Positions 52,740-63,032 of a stretch of 64,000 bases of DNA are shown piece after piece (positions within the stretch are counted from its first letter, which is position 1; the number at the start of each line of letters is the position of its first letter). A model generated the notes under the pieces. It was given only the letters and a program-made list of their open reading frames with translations. It ran no database searches and was not told the origin of the DNA. Origin of the DNA: Phytophthora sp. 'mugwort' (lineage: Eukaryota; Oomycota; Peronosporomycetes; Peronosporales; Peronosporaceae); NCBI GenBank assembly GCA_033558025.1, contig JAUCEF010000007.1, positions 5,146,001 to 5,210,000 of the forward strand. Direction: 5' to 3'. The position numbers and the translations under genes were made by a program.

Positions 52740-53826
52740 ATTGCGCACGTTCCTAAGCTCCGGGAGTATATGATGGTGCCGGCCCCTTCGTGGTCCCTCG
52801 CATCGATGACAACTGGCCCGAAGAAACATGGGGCTACCCTTGGGCAAACACGCCGCATGGCTTCGTCGACGCTGGCGAGAGAATAAGAGGTTGCCCGAGT
52901 TCGCCATGCCGGACATAGAGGAGCTCGACTTCCCCTTCGATCGAACCCAGTACCATGGGACCACTTCGTCAAGCCTGAGCTGCATCGCTACTACGAGCTG
53001 AACGGACACACAGACGTACCATTGACCTTTCGAGTCAACCATAGTGACGACGCGTGGCCCGAGAGACCGTGGGGGTTTTACCTCGGCCCGCGAGTCTTCA
53101 ACATCCGCTACTGAGGTGTCTACAAGGCGCAATTCCAGGTGGACGCCCAGGAGATGGAGGACATTAATTTTTGCTACAACTCGACCATAGCCGAGCGCGA
53201 CTGGCGCGACAAGGTGCTGCCGTCGCTGCAGGTCTTTCGTCAGGAGTTTGGACATTGCAACGTGCAGAGGTCGTTTGAGGTGCCGGATTGCCCGCCGTGG
53301 CCTAAGACTGCTGCAGGGCTACACTTGGGCGCTCTGGTCAACAACATCCGAAATAGAGGCTTCTACGCAGAACAAATCGCTCGAGACGACGCTGAATTCA
53401 AGAAGCTGGAGTTTGGCTGGTATCACTTCTTCACGGAGTGGAATGACCGTATTTTCCCAGCATTGAAGGCGTACAAACTTGAGAGAGGGCACTGCCACAT
53501 CTCACGAGACTTTGTGGTCCCGTCTACGAAACCTTGGCCTAAAAAATCGCACGGACTCAGGCTCGGCGTCACTGTTCACAATATCCGCTCGCTCTCGCAA
53601 TATTTTGACCAGATTTCCCGAAACGTGAATCAACTGGCATCGCTGGACTTCGATTTGCAGATCGCTCCGGTCAAGCGGAGCACACGTGTCGAACCAATGC
53701 TTGCTACGTTTGAGGCGCTGCATGGCCATCGCAATGTCCCAATCAATTATTGTGTGCCATCAGAGGCTCCTTGGAGAAAGAGGGATTGGGCATCCAGCTC
53801 GGCATGCTGAAGCTGAGGAAGAAGTG
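52740..53826 (+). pseudogene. Helicase-associated (HA) domain repeat protein, pseudogene
   Basis: Plus-strand reading with several breaks. From about 52950 it reads HFVKPELHRYYELNGHTDVP, then PWGFYLGPRVFNIRY, then a TGA (53112-53114), then GVYKAQFQVDAQEM. The frame 53139-53810 continues with three more repeats: WRDKVLPSLQVFRQEFGHCN, WNDRIFPALKAYKLERGHCH and VEPMLATFEALHGHRNVP, each followed by a VP-PWP-(G)L-LG pattern. A frameshift near 53785 leads to a final GIQLGMLKLRKK. Tandem HA-type repeats without a helicase are common in oomycetes; their role is unknown. The 5' part is frameshifted and no start codon was found. Confidence 0.7.
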
Positions 53827-53852
53827 AGCAAGACTGTGAAGCAGGTTGGAAA

Positions 53853-53894
53853 CTAACACCGTCGTTTGTATTGCTAACACCGTCGTATGTATTG
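53853..53894. repeat. 21-bp tandem repeat, two units
   Basis: CTAACACCGTCGT(T/A)TGTATTG occurs twice in tandem with one substitution. It follows the end of the HA-domain pseudogene. Confidence 0.9.
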
Positions 53895-55181
53895 CTTTCT
53901 GGTGTTAAATCGCTAAGCCATTTTGTAGCTGTCATTAAATGCAAAGAAGCAGGAGGCATTATACATGTAGAAAAAAACGTTTTTTTGTGGCCAGCACGAG
54001 CCGCACTCATACTGCCCATGTCACTGTTGCCCTCGAGTTCGTCTAGCTCTTCAATTCTCCCTAAACATCCAATGTAGCATTCCGCTACCGGTACAGAAGT
54101 CAGTAAACGCACCTCATAGATTGCATCGGCTCCATTATACATGACATGAACTACCGCCTTCTGCTCTGTCAAGTACTAAAGTGATATCGTCTCGTTTCTT
54201 AATCGATGGACATGAATAACTTACGTACTTAGCGTGAGAATTGAGCAGGTGGCTAAGCCTAAACCTTTCACTATAGAATGGTCTTTTAAGAATGTTGTTT
54301 TACTTAAGTATAACAAATCGGTTTGTTATATTAGGCCGTGTTCGAAGTGAAATGCGATTTCGAAAATCATGGACAACCAACTTTCAATTCCGCGAAATCC
54401 ATAATTAAAAGTTGAGTTTCGCGCACAGCGTGTTTCATGCGAATCCTCACTTCAGTACTGTGAGTGATGGTCAGCCAATCCCCAGGCTGGAGACAACCAG
54501 ATACGATGCTGTTTAACGACGGAGAAGATATCTTGATTTTAGTATAGGAACACTGCACTGGCTGGGCGAACTTACTCGAGGCGGAGCAACTTTTCTCACA
54601 GGTGTGCAGCAGTGCGTCACGGTGCAGGAGGCAGCTAGTGCACACGCAGACGAAGTGAAAGAGTCATCGCACAGCGCACACAGAGCAATATTAGAGCGTT
54701 AGCATCCGGCGACATCTTGGTCCTTCAAGGGACTCACCGCCACCGAAGTGATCGTCTAGGACAAGGAATAGCCGACATACGATAAACTAGGCACGGTTTA
54801 GCTCCTTTTGCATGTTTATGTTCTCGATCCATTTGCTGGTCGAGGATCTAAGGCCTTACATGGAGCGAAGAAAATCTGCAAAGCAAAATACGTGTATGTG
54901 CATTATTTAATAGATTTTTGTTTTTATCTCATTGGTCGATAATCTATAGCTGGACTTGATTTGTCCACTAAACCAGTGTCGTGTAATATCTTTTTGTCGT
55001 ACGCGGATTTTCCCTCTAACATACTCAAGTAAACCTTCGCTGTAACATGAATACGTCGTAAACTGTAGCAGTAATATGTAATATAATCTGTTCACATTTC
55101 AATTTCAAGGTGACCAGAGCGATTTTTTTTTTTACACGTACTCAGCAAAGTGTGTACGGTAATGCAAAACACCCACACACC
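53895..55181. other. No gene supported
   Basis: A minus frame over 54172-53747 and another over 54645-54367 are open but show no recognisable family and overlap repeats or the pseudogene. The rest is AT-rich. I see no firm feature. Confidence 0.45.
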
Positions 55182-55480
55182 GAGCAAATGATCATGTGCA
55201 CGCGGCGTTTTCCCAGAGGTGATTGCGGCGATGTCGATGGGCTTTGGGATTCACCTACACTGGTATGATAGCTAGCGGTGTGCACAATATCGGGTCTGTA
55301 GCGCGCATGTGAAAAAACTTTCACGGGTGGTATTTTTGTTTGTATGGAAATATAATAGGAAGAGCAAATGATCGTATTCGCGCGGCGTTTTCTTGGAGAC
55401 AGCTGTGGCGACGGCGCTGCGTTTTCTTGGAGACAGCTGTGGCGATGGCGCTGCGTTTTGGGTTTCATCTACACATGAAT
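55182..55480. repeat. Diverged direct repeat, 180-bp spacing
   Basis: A segment starting GAGCAAATGATC, followed by a GCGGCGTTTT block and later TTTGGG then TTCA(C/T)CTACAC, occurs at 55182-55265 and again at 55362-55480. The second copy is expanded by an internal 34-bp duplication. Confidence 0.7.
55386..55459. repeat. 34-bp tandem duplication
   Basis: The unit beginning CGTTTTCTTGGAGACAGCTG starts at 55386 and 55420, with a partial third start at 55454. The two full units differ by one base (GCGACGG against GCGATGG). Confidence 0.95.
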
Positions 55481-55753
55481 GGCCACGAACCTTTCGCTCC
55501 AAGAGCGTTTCACTGTTCGTTCCGCATCGAGTGTACGCACTCAGATGCCCACAGCCAATTAGTCTTTTGACCTCGCTCCTTCGCCTCTAGACAACAGCTC
55601 TCGCCGCGGGCTAAGCCCTTCTGTGTCCCCGACACCTTTGTGTCCCCGTCGTCCCGTCCGGGAGAGGTCGCTGACCGCGCGCCACCAGTACCCGCGAGGC
55701 TCTCGGTGTTTGAGTACCACTCAGCGCACAAGCGTCTATACGGTCAGAAGACC

Positions 55754-57231
55754 ATGAGTGGCGGCGGCGAAGCCGCTGGAAGCAGTGCCCCAACGCGCTT
55801 GCGCGAGACACCCTCTTCGACGACCTTAAGGAAGGTGAAGAGGTAGTCGACTACACTGGGTCCGTGACCGGTAGTATCCCTGTCCGCTCGCCGAGCCCGC
55901 GCCGCCAACTGTGCGATCGAAATCCCTTTCGAGCTCTCGACTCCACGAGCCTTGCGCAAAAAATGCGCCTCCGCTACCTTCGCGGGGAACAGAAGATGAT
56001 CCCATGGGCTCTGGTGTCTCCACCAATCCTTTGTACAAAGTCCGGGAGCAACAGCTTGCTGCTGTATCCGCAGCTCTCGCGCTCGCAGCGACCTATGGCT
56101 CGGCCATTGCTTACCTCATCACGTCGTGATTCTGAATTCGAGCCTCGCGACCCAAGCGAAGTGGGTCGCCGATCAGCGTCGGAGCTGCTGAACACGTATT
56201 TGATTGGGCCGACGTCCACTACGCCCGACGAGCTCGCCGCGCGAGCGTCTCTCCGAGGGAGATACTTGACTCCTCAAGTGACTACTCAGCGCGAGTATCG
56301 TGAGCGCCCGCAAGTGCAAGCTCGGCACGACTCGGTCCCTCCGATGCGGACTTATCCAGCGGTGCTCCTGTCAGGAGAGACGTCTTGGGAAGATGAGGGT
56401 CAGTTCCAAATCTGGGTTGAAGGAGCTCGCAAGCTCTCTTCCATTGATGCCATTCGGGCTATATTCCGTGAAACTGATGTTCGAGTCGAACGTAGACTCC
56501 GTTTCGAGTACGCTAAACCGAAGGCTAAGCGCCAGTTACCCCCTGCCTACCGGCCTCGCCCACAGGGCTCTCTCGCACTATGTGCTCCTGCTGTCATAGC
56601 CAGTGGCTCACACGCACATGAGGCCGCCCTTCCAAAACCAGAGCGACAGCTCTGCTGCTGGCCTTGGCCCCCCAGCGGCTATTGCGGGGAAGCGCGAGGC
56701 GAGCGACGCCTCGGTCGCTGGCCCTCGGGGCGATGCTGATCGCGTCGATCGAAAGCGTCCACGACGTCAAGGCAAAATTGCCGGAGCAGAACCACGTCCT
56801 CGCATGAGTTCTGTGGGTGTGGATAACCCCTCCGCTTCACAAGATATTGGGTACGACCCTGGCGACGACGCCGCGCCACTAAGCGCTCCACATGATAATG
56901 AGAATCTTCCTGCTCATCGAGCAACGGCGGCGGCGGTCTCTTACCGGCTGGATCCTCGCGCTGCGAGTCGCGGTGGCCTACTAGCGGTCCAGAGGCGGGT
57001 GTAGGCCCTGCACGACTCACTGGAGTGGGCGACGAGTCACCTCGACCGTCTCGCTGATGAGATCGATGCCGTGCATCATCGGATCGAGTGGTTCCAGTCT
57101 CCTGTCTCAGTTACCAACCGCCTGAAGCTCCCGGAGCAGTCCTCTGCTCGCCGCTTCGAAGCGCTGGACCGTTCGCTCGCTGAGCTACGTGGTCAGCTGG
57201 ACCGCCTCGTGCGCCTTCAGCGCATCAGCTA
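55754..57231 (+). pseudogene. Plus-strand open region antisense to the second gypsy element
   Basis: Open plus-strand frames run from an ATG at 55754 (MSGGGEAAGSSAPTRLRE) through 55864-56739 and 56603-57004 to 57231, with frame changes and one in-frame TAG at 57002-57004. Pieces include WEDEGQFQIWVEGARKLSSI and DAIRAIFRETDVRVERRL. The end is a convincing coiled coil (SLEWATSHLDRLADEIDAVH, then FEALDRSLAELRGQLDRLVR) that stops at 57229-57231, where the integrase C-terminal frame of the minus strand also ends. It overlaps the chromodomain of the gypsy element in antisense. The layout matches the plus-strand region at 39078-43469, although I see no clear residue similarity between the two. Confidence 0.5.
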
Positions 57232-59475
57232 ACCACCGGCTGTGGCTCCAAGTCCTCCGCGCTCACCCGAGCCTGGTCCCGATACGGCTTAAGGAAGCCT
57301 ACGTAAAACACGGGATGTGTACGCATACGCTTTGGAAGATTGAGCGTGTACGCACGGCCCTTCCTGGCCACGACCTTAAAAGATCCGATGAAGCTCGGAC
57401 GCAATTTAGTCTTAAAGACCGCAGACACTGCATGCGCAGGTAGATTTTTAGCGCATATTAAAACTTTGTCACCGACCTTAAACACCTCAATGTTGCTTCT
57501 GCCCTTTGCATCAACCTGTCCCTTCTGAACATCTTGGCTTTCAGCCATCGCATCGCGTACTTGTCGTAAGACACTTAAACGCTAGGCACGAACGTGTCAA
57601 CTGGCCTGCGAACTGCAGCTGGGCTGATATCAGCTAGCCCATCGGCTATCCCTCCCCCACTAAGCCCAGAACCACGGAGTGGTGACGTCAGCGGGACGCG
57701 AGGGTGTGTGAGACCGTTCAAGTAGAATGGGGTGAAGCTTGTCGAGGCATTACCGCATTGTTCAATGCGAACTCAACGAGTGGGAGCATGGCGCTCCATT
57801 GCTTGGGTCTGTCCACACAGACGCTCCGAAGCATGTCTTCGACAACGCGATTCACGCGTTCAGTCTGACCATCGATCTGCAGATGGTCCGCTGTGGACAT
57901 GAGTCGAGTGCCTTAAAGACCGACGTCCAAAACTTACCCGTGAAACGGGGATCTCGACCCGAGCCAATTGCATCTGGTAGATCATGCTGTCGAAAGACAC
58001 GATCTAGGAACATCCACGCTGTTCCTTCTCCATCGATGGAGTCTGACACCGCCGCTAAATGAGCTTTCTTGCTCAATCGGTCGACAAAAACAACGATGCC
58101 CGTGTTGCCACCCGCATCCCGTGGCAGGCCGAACCCAAAGTCCATACTCATGGATTGCCAACCCCCCATGGGTACAGGCAAGCTGGCCAACAGCGCAGAC
58201 GAGTGTGGCGAGGGTTTAACCCGTTGACACGTCTCACGCGTGCGCACATACGTACTGACCCACTTGTAAAGCTTCGGCCACCAGTAGTGGGAGCTCACCG
58301 AGCTGTAGGACTTTTCTCGGCCGAGATGACCACCAAGTGGGGTATCATGTGCCTCATAGAGGATACGATACTTGATATCCTCTTCGTGAGGAACCACAAC
58401 ACGTGGGGTGTCTTCTGGACCAGTACCGTAGTTCAATAGGCCATCATCGAGAGTGAATCGATGCAGCCTCGCGCGCAACCGCGCTGACAGCTTAATGCCT
58501 GGTTTAGCAAACTCCGCGCTTCCTAGCGCATGTAGCAGAGCTACGCAGGACTTCGTCATGCGCGTACGCAGCTCGGATCAAGTCTGTCGCAGACGAAGTC
58601 ACCGTCGTGACGTGAGCTATCTCATAGTCGGGTCTGCGTGATAACGCATCGGCCAAGACGTTCTGCCTGCCAGGCTTGTACTTCACCTCAAAGTTGTACT
58701 TCGCAATGAAGGAGAGCTAACGGGCCATTCTCTGAGAGAGTATGAGGCGACTGCGTCGCAGTGCGTAGTGACGCATGATAAGTGTAGATCACAAAGGCTT
58801 GAAGCCGAGCAGGTGAACCCTAAATTTGACGAGCGCATACTTCATCGCAAGTAGCTCTTTGTCATGAACTGGATAGTTTTGCTCAGCAGCCTTAAGCTGG
58901 CGAGATTCAAACGCGACCACGCGTTCTCGCTCTTCCGCATCTTCTTGCAACAAAAACACTGCTGATGGCGAAGTCCGAAGCTTCACAGAATGGACGATCG
59001 GGAACTGGCAGCGCCAGGATCGCGCCTGAAGGAGACTCTCCATAATGGCTTCAAAAGCCGCTTGATGTCCGGTGTCCCGACACCAGTCCACATTCTTCTT
59101 AAGGAGATTAGGCAGTGGCCTTGCCACCTCAGAATAGTTCTTGCTGTACGTGTGCAAGTAATTGGCCAGGACACTTCCGTAAATCTCTTTGGTTCTTGGA
59201 ACCGGCCAGTCTACAATGGCCTTAACCTTAGCGGGATCCGCTCGACGGACTCGCTTCCCAATGAAGCATCCCATAAAGGGGATCCCTTCGGCGCCGAAGA
59301 TACGACACTTGTCAATGTTGGCATACGACTTGTGCGTGCACATGCACTCGAGAACCGCTCGCAGGGACTTAATGTGGTTCGCCACATCAGTATTTCCGTG
59401 TTCCGCACGACTGTGGACGAATATGTCGTCGAAGTATGTCTGAGCATACGCCCTGTGAGGTCTGAACAGTTGCGT
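56679..59475 (-). mobile_element. Second Ty3/gypsy chromovirus-like element, 5'-truncated
   Basis: In minus-strand order: the reverse transcriptase palm end with the active-site box YFDDIFVHSRAE at about 59440, then the thumb and first RNase H (AFESRQLKAAEQNYPVHDKE), YKPGRQNVLADALSRR, integrase zinc finger and core (58559-57852, GHLGREKSYSSVSSHYWWPK, MDFGFGLP, VDRLSKKAH), NSTADHLQIDGQTERVNRV-like core end (57900-57718), integrase barrel (57548-57225, VFKVGDKVLI, LKPYRDQA) and a chromodomain (57020-56679, YHVERLVARRRRQGRTQYLV, then KRRGYPHPQNS). Everything 5' of the palm is missing; the element joins a pogo-like relic at about 59.48 kb. Frame breaks occur near 57.87, 58.6 and 57.2 kb. No second RNase H domain is seen. 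Confidence 0.87.
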
Positions 59476-59489
59476 CACAAGACGATTGT

Positions 59490-60130
59490 GCTTGCTGCGT
59501 ATTCTCGCACTTCCTCTGTCCAATGACCGCTAAATTCGTCCCATATCAGAAGCACTTCATCGTCAATACCCGTCGCGGTGGGTAGAGTGGTGCTCTAGTC
59601 ACTGCAACGGTAGTTTCTCGTTCCACAATTACAGTGAACATCTACCCGTTGGTATCTTGCATCGGCTTCACTACGCGCCACAGTGTGCGCCCAAAACCGC
59701 GCTGCTCTCGATGATCGAACGCCTCTGTAGCAGGAACCTTGATGTATATTGCGTGAATACAACGAAGGGAGCGTGTTTTTGTCCCCAGAAGCAGCAATAA
59801 TCACCGCCACGCGACTCTCGTCCTTATCGCAGCTCATTACCCAAACCTTGCGCGTGTCTTTTTATGTATGGGGAGGTGTTCTAACTCATAGGGTATTTGG
59901 TCGGCATTGTAAATATTTGTGACGTTGTGCTCAATGACGATTGCCGGAACCTTCTTTCAGAACTGTTTTGCCACGATACGTGCATCATTGAGCGTCACCT
60001 GGCCGTGGCGGGTTCGGCGTCTGAGAGACAGACGATACGCATCGAGGAATCTCTTTTCCATGGTCTTCATCCAGGCAGAACTCAGTGTCGAGATCGCGGG
60101 CCTTTAGCTGAAGCATTATATGCGAGACAG
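59490..60130 (-). pseudogene. Pogo-like DDE transposase relic
   Basis: Minus-strand fragments: RRRTRHGQVTLNDARIVAKQ and NIYNADQIPYELEHLP (first catalytic aspartate region) at about 60090-59870, then SCDKDESRVAVIIAASGDKN (59837-59595 frame) and VLLIWDEFSGHWTE (second catalytic aspartate) at about 59560-59520, continuing as EVREYA into the gypsy junction. Frames change between the blocks. The relic is C-terminally cut at the junction with the second gypsy element. Confidence 0.72.
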
Positions 60131-60593
60131 GAATACCGTCCTTACCTAGATCGTAGCTTACCGGTTGACACTGATGGGGTGGATTATGACAAGTTGCACC
60201 ACCGGTACTACCAAATTTGAGTACAATCAGGATAATATTGACAGACTTTCTATACATGGGTTTGTATTTGGAACTGGCCAAAAGGTTAGCTCACTATTAA
60301 TAGCTTGATTTTAGTATGCTAATTATGTACAAATGTGTACACTTTGTGGGTGTATACATCGGTCGCAAAGTGCGTACAACTGACAGGCTGTTATCCTAGC
60401 TACTCTATTGGACAATAATTGAGCACATACTGATAAAAAACATATCCCTGCGATTTACAGTTACCAATCCGACGCTCGGTAGCTTTTCTTATTCAGCGTG
60501 AAAAAAATCGATACAGCTGAGGTCCGGATTGGCTGAGTTGAAAAAAATTATGGGATGTTCTATCCTTTTGGCCAGCTCTACCGGTAGAATTAC
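60131..60593. other. No gene seen
   Basis: AT-rich spacer that includes the upstream region of the PPR-like gene. No repeat or RNA gene recognised. Confidence 0.5.
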
Positions 60594-60604
60594 CGCATTC
60601 ATAT
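60594..60604 (+). promoter_or_regulatory. Initiator-like motif
   Basis: CGCATTCATAT lies 24-34 bp upstream of the preferred ATG (60628) and partly fits the oomycete initiator core YCAYTYY. It would place transcription after the first in-frame ATG (60529), supporting the later start. Weak evidence. Confidence 0.3.
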
Positions 60605-60627
60605 CACGATTGTGTGGCGCAGTCAAG

Positions 60628-62625
60628 ATGTTACGACGATGGCCGCATCGAGAACTATCGTCGGCAATGCCGGTGGCACAACGCGCGTTCTGGAGCCAGG
60701 CGATGACGATCATCTCTCGTCTGAAATGTGGCGACACAGACGCTCATGCCGACAAGAAGGTTGTGACTGTGGGCACACAAGACAAGCCATGCACCTCCAA
60801 GTGGGAGGCTAATAGCGCGTGGTGTCCGCGCGCTTGTACAGACGCCGAATGCCCGACATTCCTGGAGAATGCAGGGAGTGACCAAGTGGATCACGCCAAG
60901 AAGGTATTTTCCGACTTTGCGCTGCATCTGAGACGCATCTCCGACCCGATACAGCTCATGCAGTCGTGGAACGTCGTGAGGCAGTGCCGCCCGTTTATTG
61001 TCGATTGCGACGGCCTCCGATTCGCTGACGGCGACAAAGAGGCTGGGGACAACAAGACAGAGGCTGCCACTGGTATGTTGCAGATGGTTCCTGCCGATGT
61101 GTTCGCGCAACGTGTTGCTGGAACAAACCGCCGCACATTATTCGTTGGCTCGACGTTGCTCCACAACGTAGAAGAGCGCGTCACTGCAGCTAATGAGGCT
61201 GTTGTGGTGGCCGTGCTGGTGGAATTCTTTTACGCTCTTGGTGAACACGAAAAGACCATTGAATTCTTCGAGAGTTACACCCGGGATCGCCTGAATTGGT
61301 TGAAGGAGCGATCTACAGTGGCAACTGATGTTGGTGCTGCCGCTCCGGCGCTCGAAGTTCTCTCGAGTTCTGTCGACGAAGGGGAACAAAAGAAATTGTC
61401 AGGATTTGTGGCCACCACACACTTAAATGGTCCTGCGCTTACCGCATATTTCAAGTCGCTTCAGGCTAAAAATCGATACCACAAGATCGTCCAATTCGCT
61501 CGGGAAGATATGCTGAACTTGGAAGCTACTTGCGAGTCTGTGGAGACCATGTTGACATTACTTATCAGTTGCTGCAAGGCAAACGACAGCAAGCTAGCTC
61601 GGATAGCTATTGACACCATCTCGAAGCAGAACCCAGTGCTTGTTCTTCCGCTAAGCTCTTACGAGCTTGCCTTGAAGGCTGCATTATGGAATCAGAGGCG
61701 GGACGAAAGTGACCTTGATAACGCACTCTGGGTTGCTCGCGTGATGCACGACGATGCAGGATATGTGCTTCACCCTGATCTCTGGTTCACACTATTTAAC
61801 ACGAGCTTGCACCAGAAGCGAGGGGATAGCGCGCTCGAAGTCTTCGATCTGTGCTCTAGCAACTTTAATTCGCTAAAACAAGACCACTTCCGCCGGGCTC
61901 TGCGTAAGGCTTGCCGACTAAACCATCCTGATGTTGTGTTGGCCATGGTGCGTCAATGGCTGGCTGCTGTCGATGGCAGCGCTTACGACGTGGATATGGA
62001 GTCGAAAACGAAAGTGCTGGACTTTGTGCTGTGGGAAATGCTATGTAGCGATCATCCGCTGGCGGCTGTTACTGAGATGCTCGCAATCATGAATTCTTCC
62101 CAGATCGCGACAGGTGGCAATGTGCTTCAGCGAGTTGTCATGAAGATTCTTGACGACACCGCAGAGAATCTGTCGCCTCGCGAAACCATCAAGAGCTCAC
62201 TTGAATTTTGGAAGATGCACGCGTCCGCAGTGAAAAATTCGGTTTACCTAATGTACTTGCTCGTCCAGTACTGCTTAAAACATGGTTGGCTCGACGAGTG
62301 CGAGTTGGTGGTGAACGAGATTGCAGAGCGTCGGCTGCCAGGGGTACCAGGTAATAGCGTCGCCAAGGTCATGAATTTGAACGAAGAACGCGGACGATTC
62401 GAGGACAACGTGAGAATGTGCGAGACTCTGCTCAAGTCACTGCCCCGCCCAGGGTTCAAGACGCTGAACCAACAGTTTTTCGAGGGTTACTTGAAAGCTC
62501 TGGTATGCCTTGGTCGCTTTGACGATGTATGCGAGCAACACGCTCGCCTTAAGCTGGGCCAGCGGTTCAGGAAGAGCATGGGTCTTGCAGCCGCCCTGCA
62601 CAATGCAGAGGCCCAGCGGGTCTGA
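60628..62625 (+). CDS. PPR-like helical-repeat protein, probably mitochondrial
   Basis: The frame is open from 60529, but 60628 (MLRRWPHRELSSAMPVAQRA) gives a typical mitochondrial presequence rich in Arg, Ser and Ala, and an initiator-like motif lies just upstream. The product has 665 residues from this start. After a Cys-containing linker (CTSKWEANSAWCPRACTDAE), helical pairs run from about residue 110 to the end, for example ALTAYFKSLQAKNRYHKIVQ and YELALKAALWNQRRDESDLD. No other domain is visible. PPR proteins mostly act on organellar RNA. It converges with the PPR-like gene at the right edge, 407 bp between stop codons. The family call rests on the repeat pattern. Confidence 0.75.
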   Translation: MLRRWPHRELSSAMPVAQRAFWSQAMTIISRLKCGDTDAHADKKVVTVGTQDKPCTSKWEANSAWCPRACTDAECPTFLENAGSDQVDHAKKVFSDFALHLRRISDPIQLMQSWNVVRQCRPFIVDCDGLRFADGDKEAGDNKTEAATGMLQMVPADVFAQRVAGTNRRTLFVGSTLLHNVEERVTAANEAVVVAVLVEFFYALGEHEKTIEFFESYTRDRLNWLKERSTVATDVGAAAPALEVLSSSVDEGEQKKLSGFVATTHLNGPALTAYFKSLQAKNRYHKIVQFAREDMLNLEATCESVETMLTLLISCCKANDSKLARIAIDTISKQNPVLVLPLSSYELALKAALWNQRRDESDLDNALWVARVMHDDAGYVLHPDLWFTLFNTSLHQKRGDSALEVFDLCSSNFNSLKQDHFRRALRKACRLNHPDVVLAMVRQWLAAVDGSAYDVDMESKTKVLDFVLWEMLCSDHPLAAVTEMLAIMNSSQIATGGNVLQRVVMKILDDTAENLSPRETIKSSLEFWKMHASAVKNSVYLMYLLVQYCLKHGWLDECELVVNEIAERRLPGVPGNSVAKVMNLNEERGRFEDNVRMCETLLKSLPRPGFKTLNQQFFEGYLKALVCLGRFDDVCEQHARLKLGQRFRKSMGLAAALHNAEAQRV

Positions 62626-63032
62626 ACCTACAGTTTCTCTAGCTGTTAGACGATAGGCACCGTCGAATATTTTGTCATGAAAAAGTCAGTGTTAACCTGT
62701 TCAACATATATTACCGGTACAAGCGCCTTAGTAGGCTTAAGCAACGCCAAATGGACATTCGAAGACGCTGAGGTTATGTCGACGACAGGGAGTCGCCTGC
62801 TACGCGTGATGGCAACCCTCATTGGCGGTGCCTTGCTGGCTGTTAGTGGTTCCCCTTTTTGTCGGCAATTCCGAGACACTTCGATTCTTCTTTCTAGGTA
62901 AATCCCTAGGCAAAGCTGCATAATAAAGTCGTCATTCCGCTCCTTCCTGGCGCGTAATATCCCATTGCTATCAAACCGCCAAGATATCCCAAGTCCAATT
63001 TTCATTATCAATTTACTGCGCACAGCTTGTAT
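62626..63032. other. Convergent 3' spacer; no gene supported
   Basis: Lies between the stop codons of two convergent genes and should hold both 3' UTRs. A 125-codon minus frame (63023-62646) crosses it but has no recognisable family and no conserved-looking composition, so it is not called. Confidence 0.5.

Noticed and set aside
54367..54645. 92-codon Cys-rich minus-strand frame considered as a small secreted protein
   Set aside because: No signal peptide-like hydrophobic start and no cysteine pattern of a known family; not enough support.
62646..63023. 125-codon minus-strand frame between two convergent genes
   Set aside because: No family, no conserved-looking composition; best explained as 3' UTR sequence.
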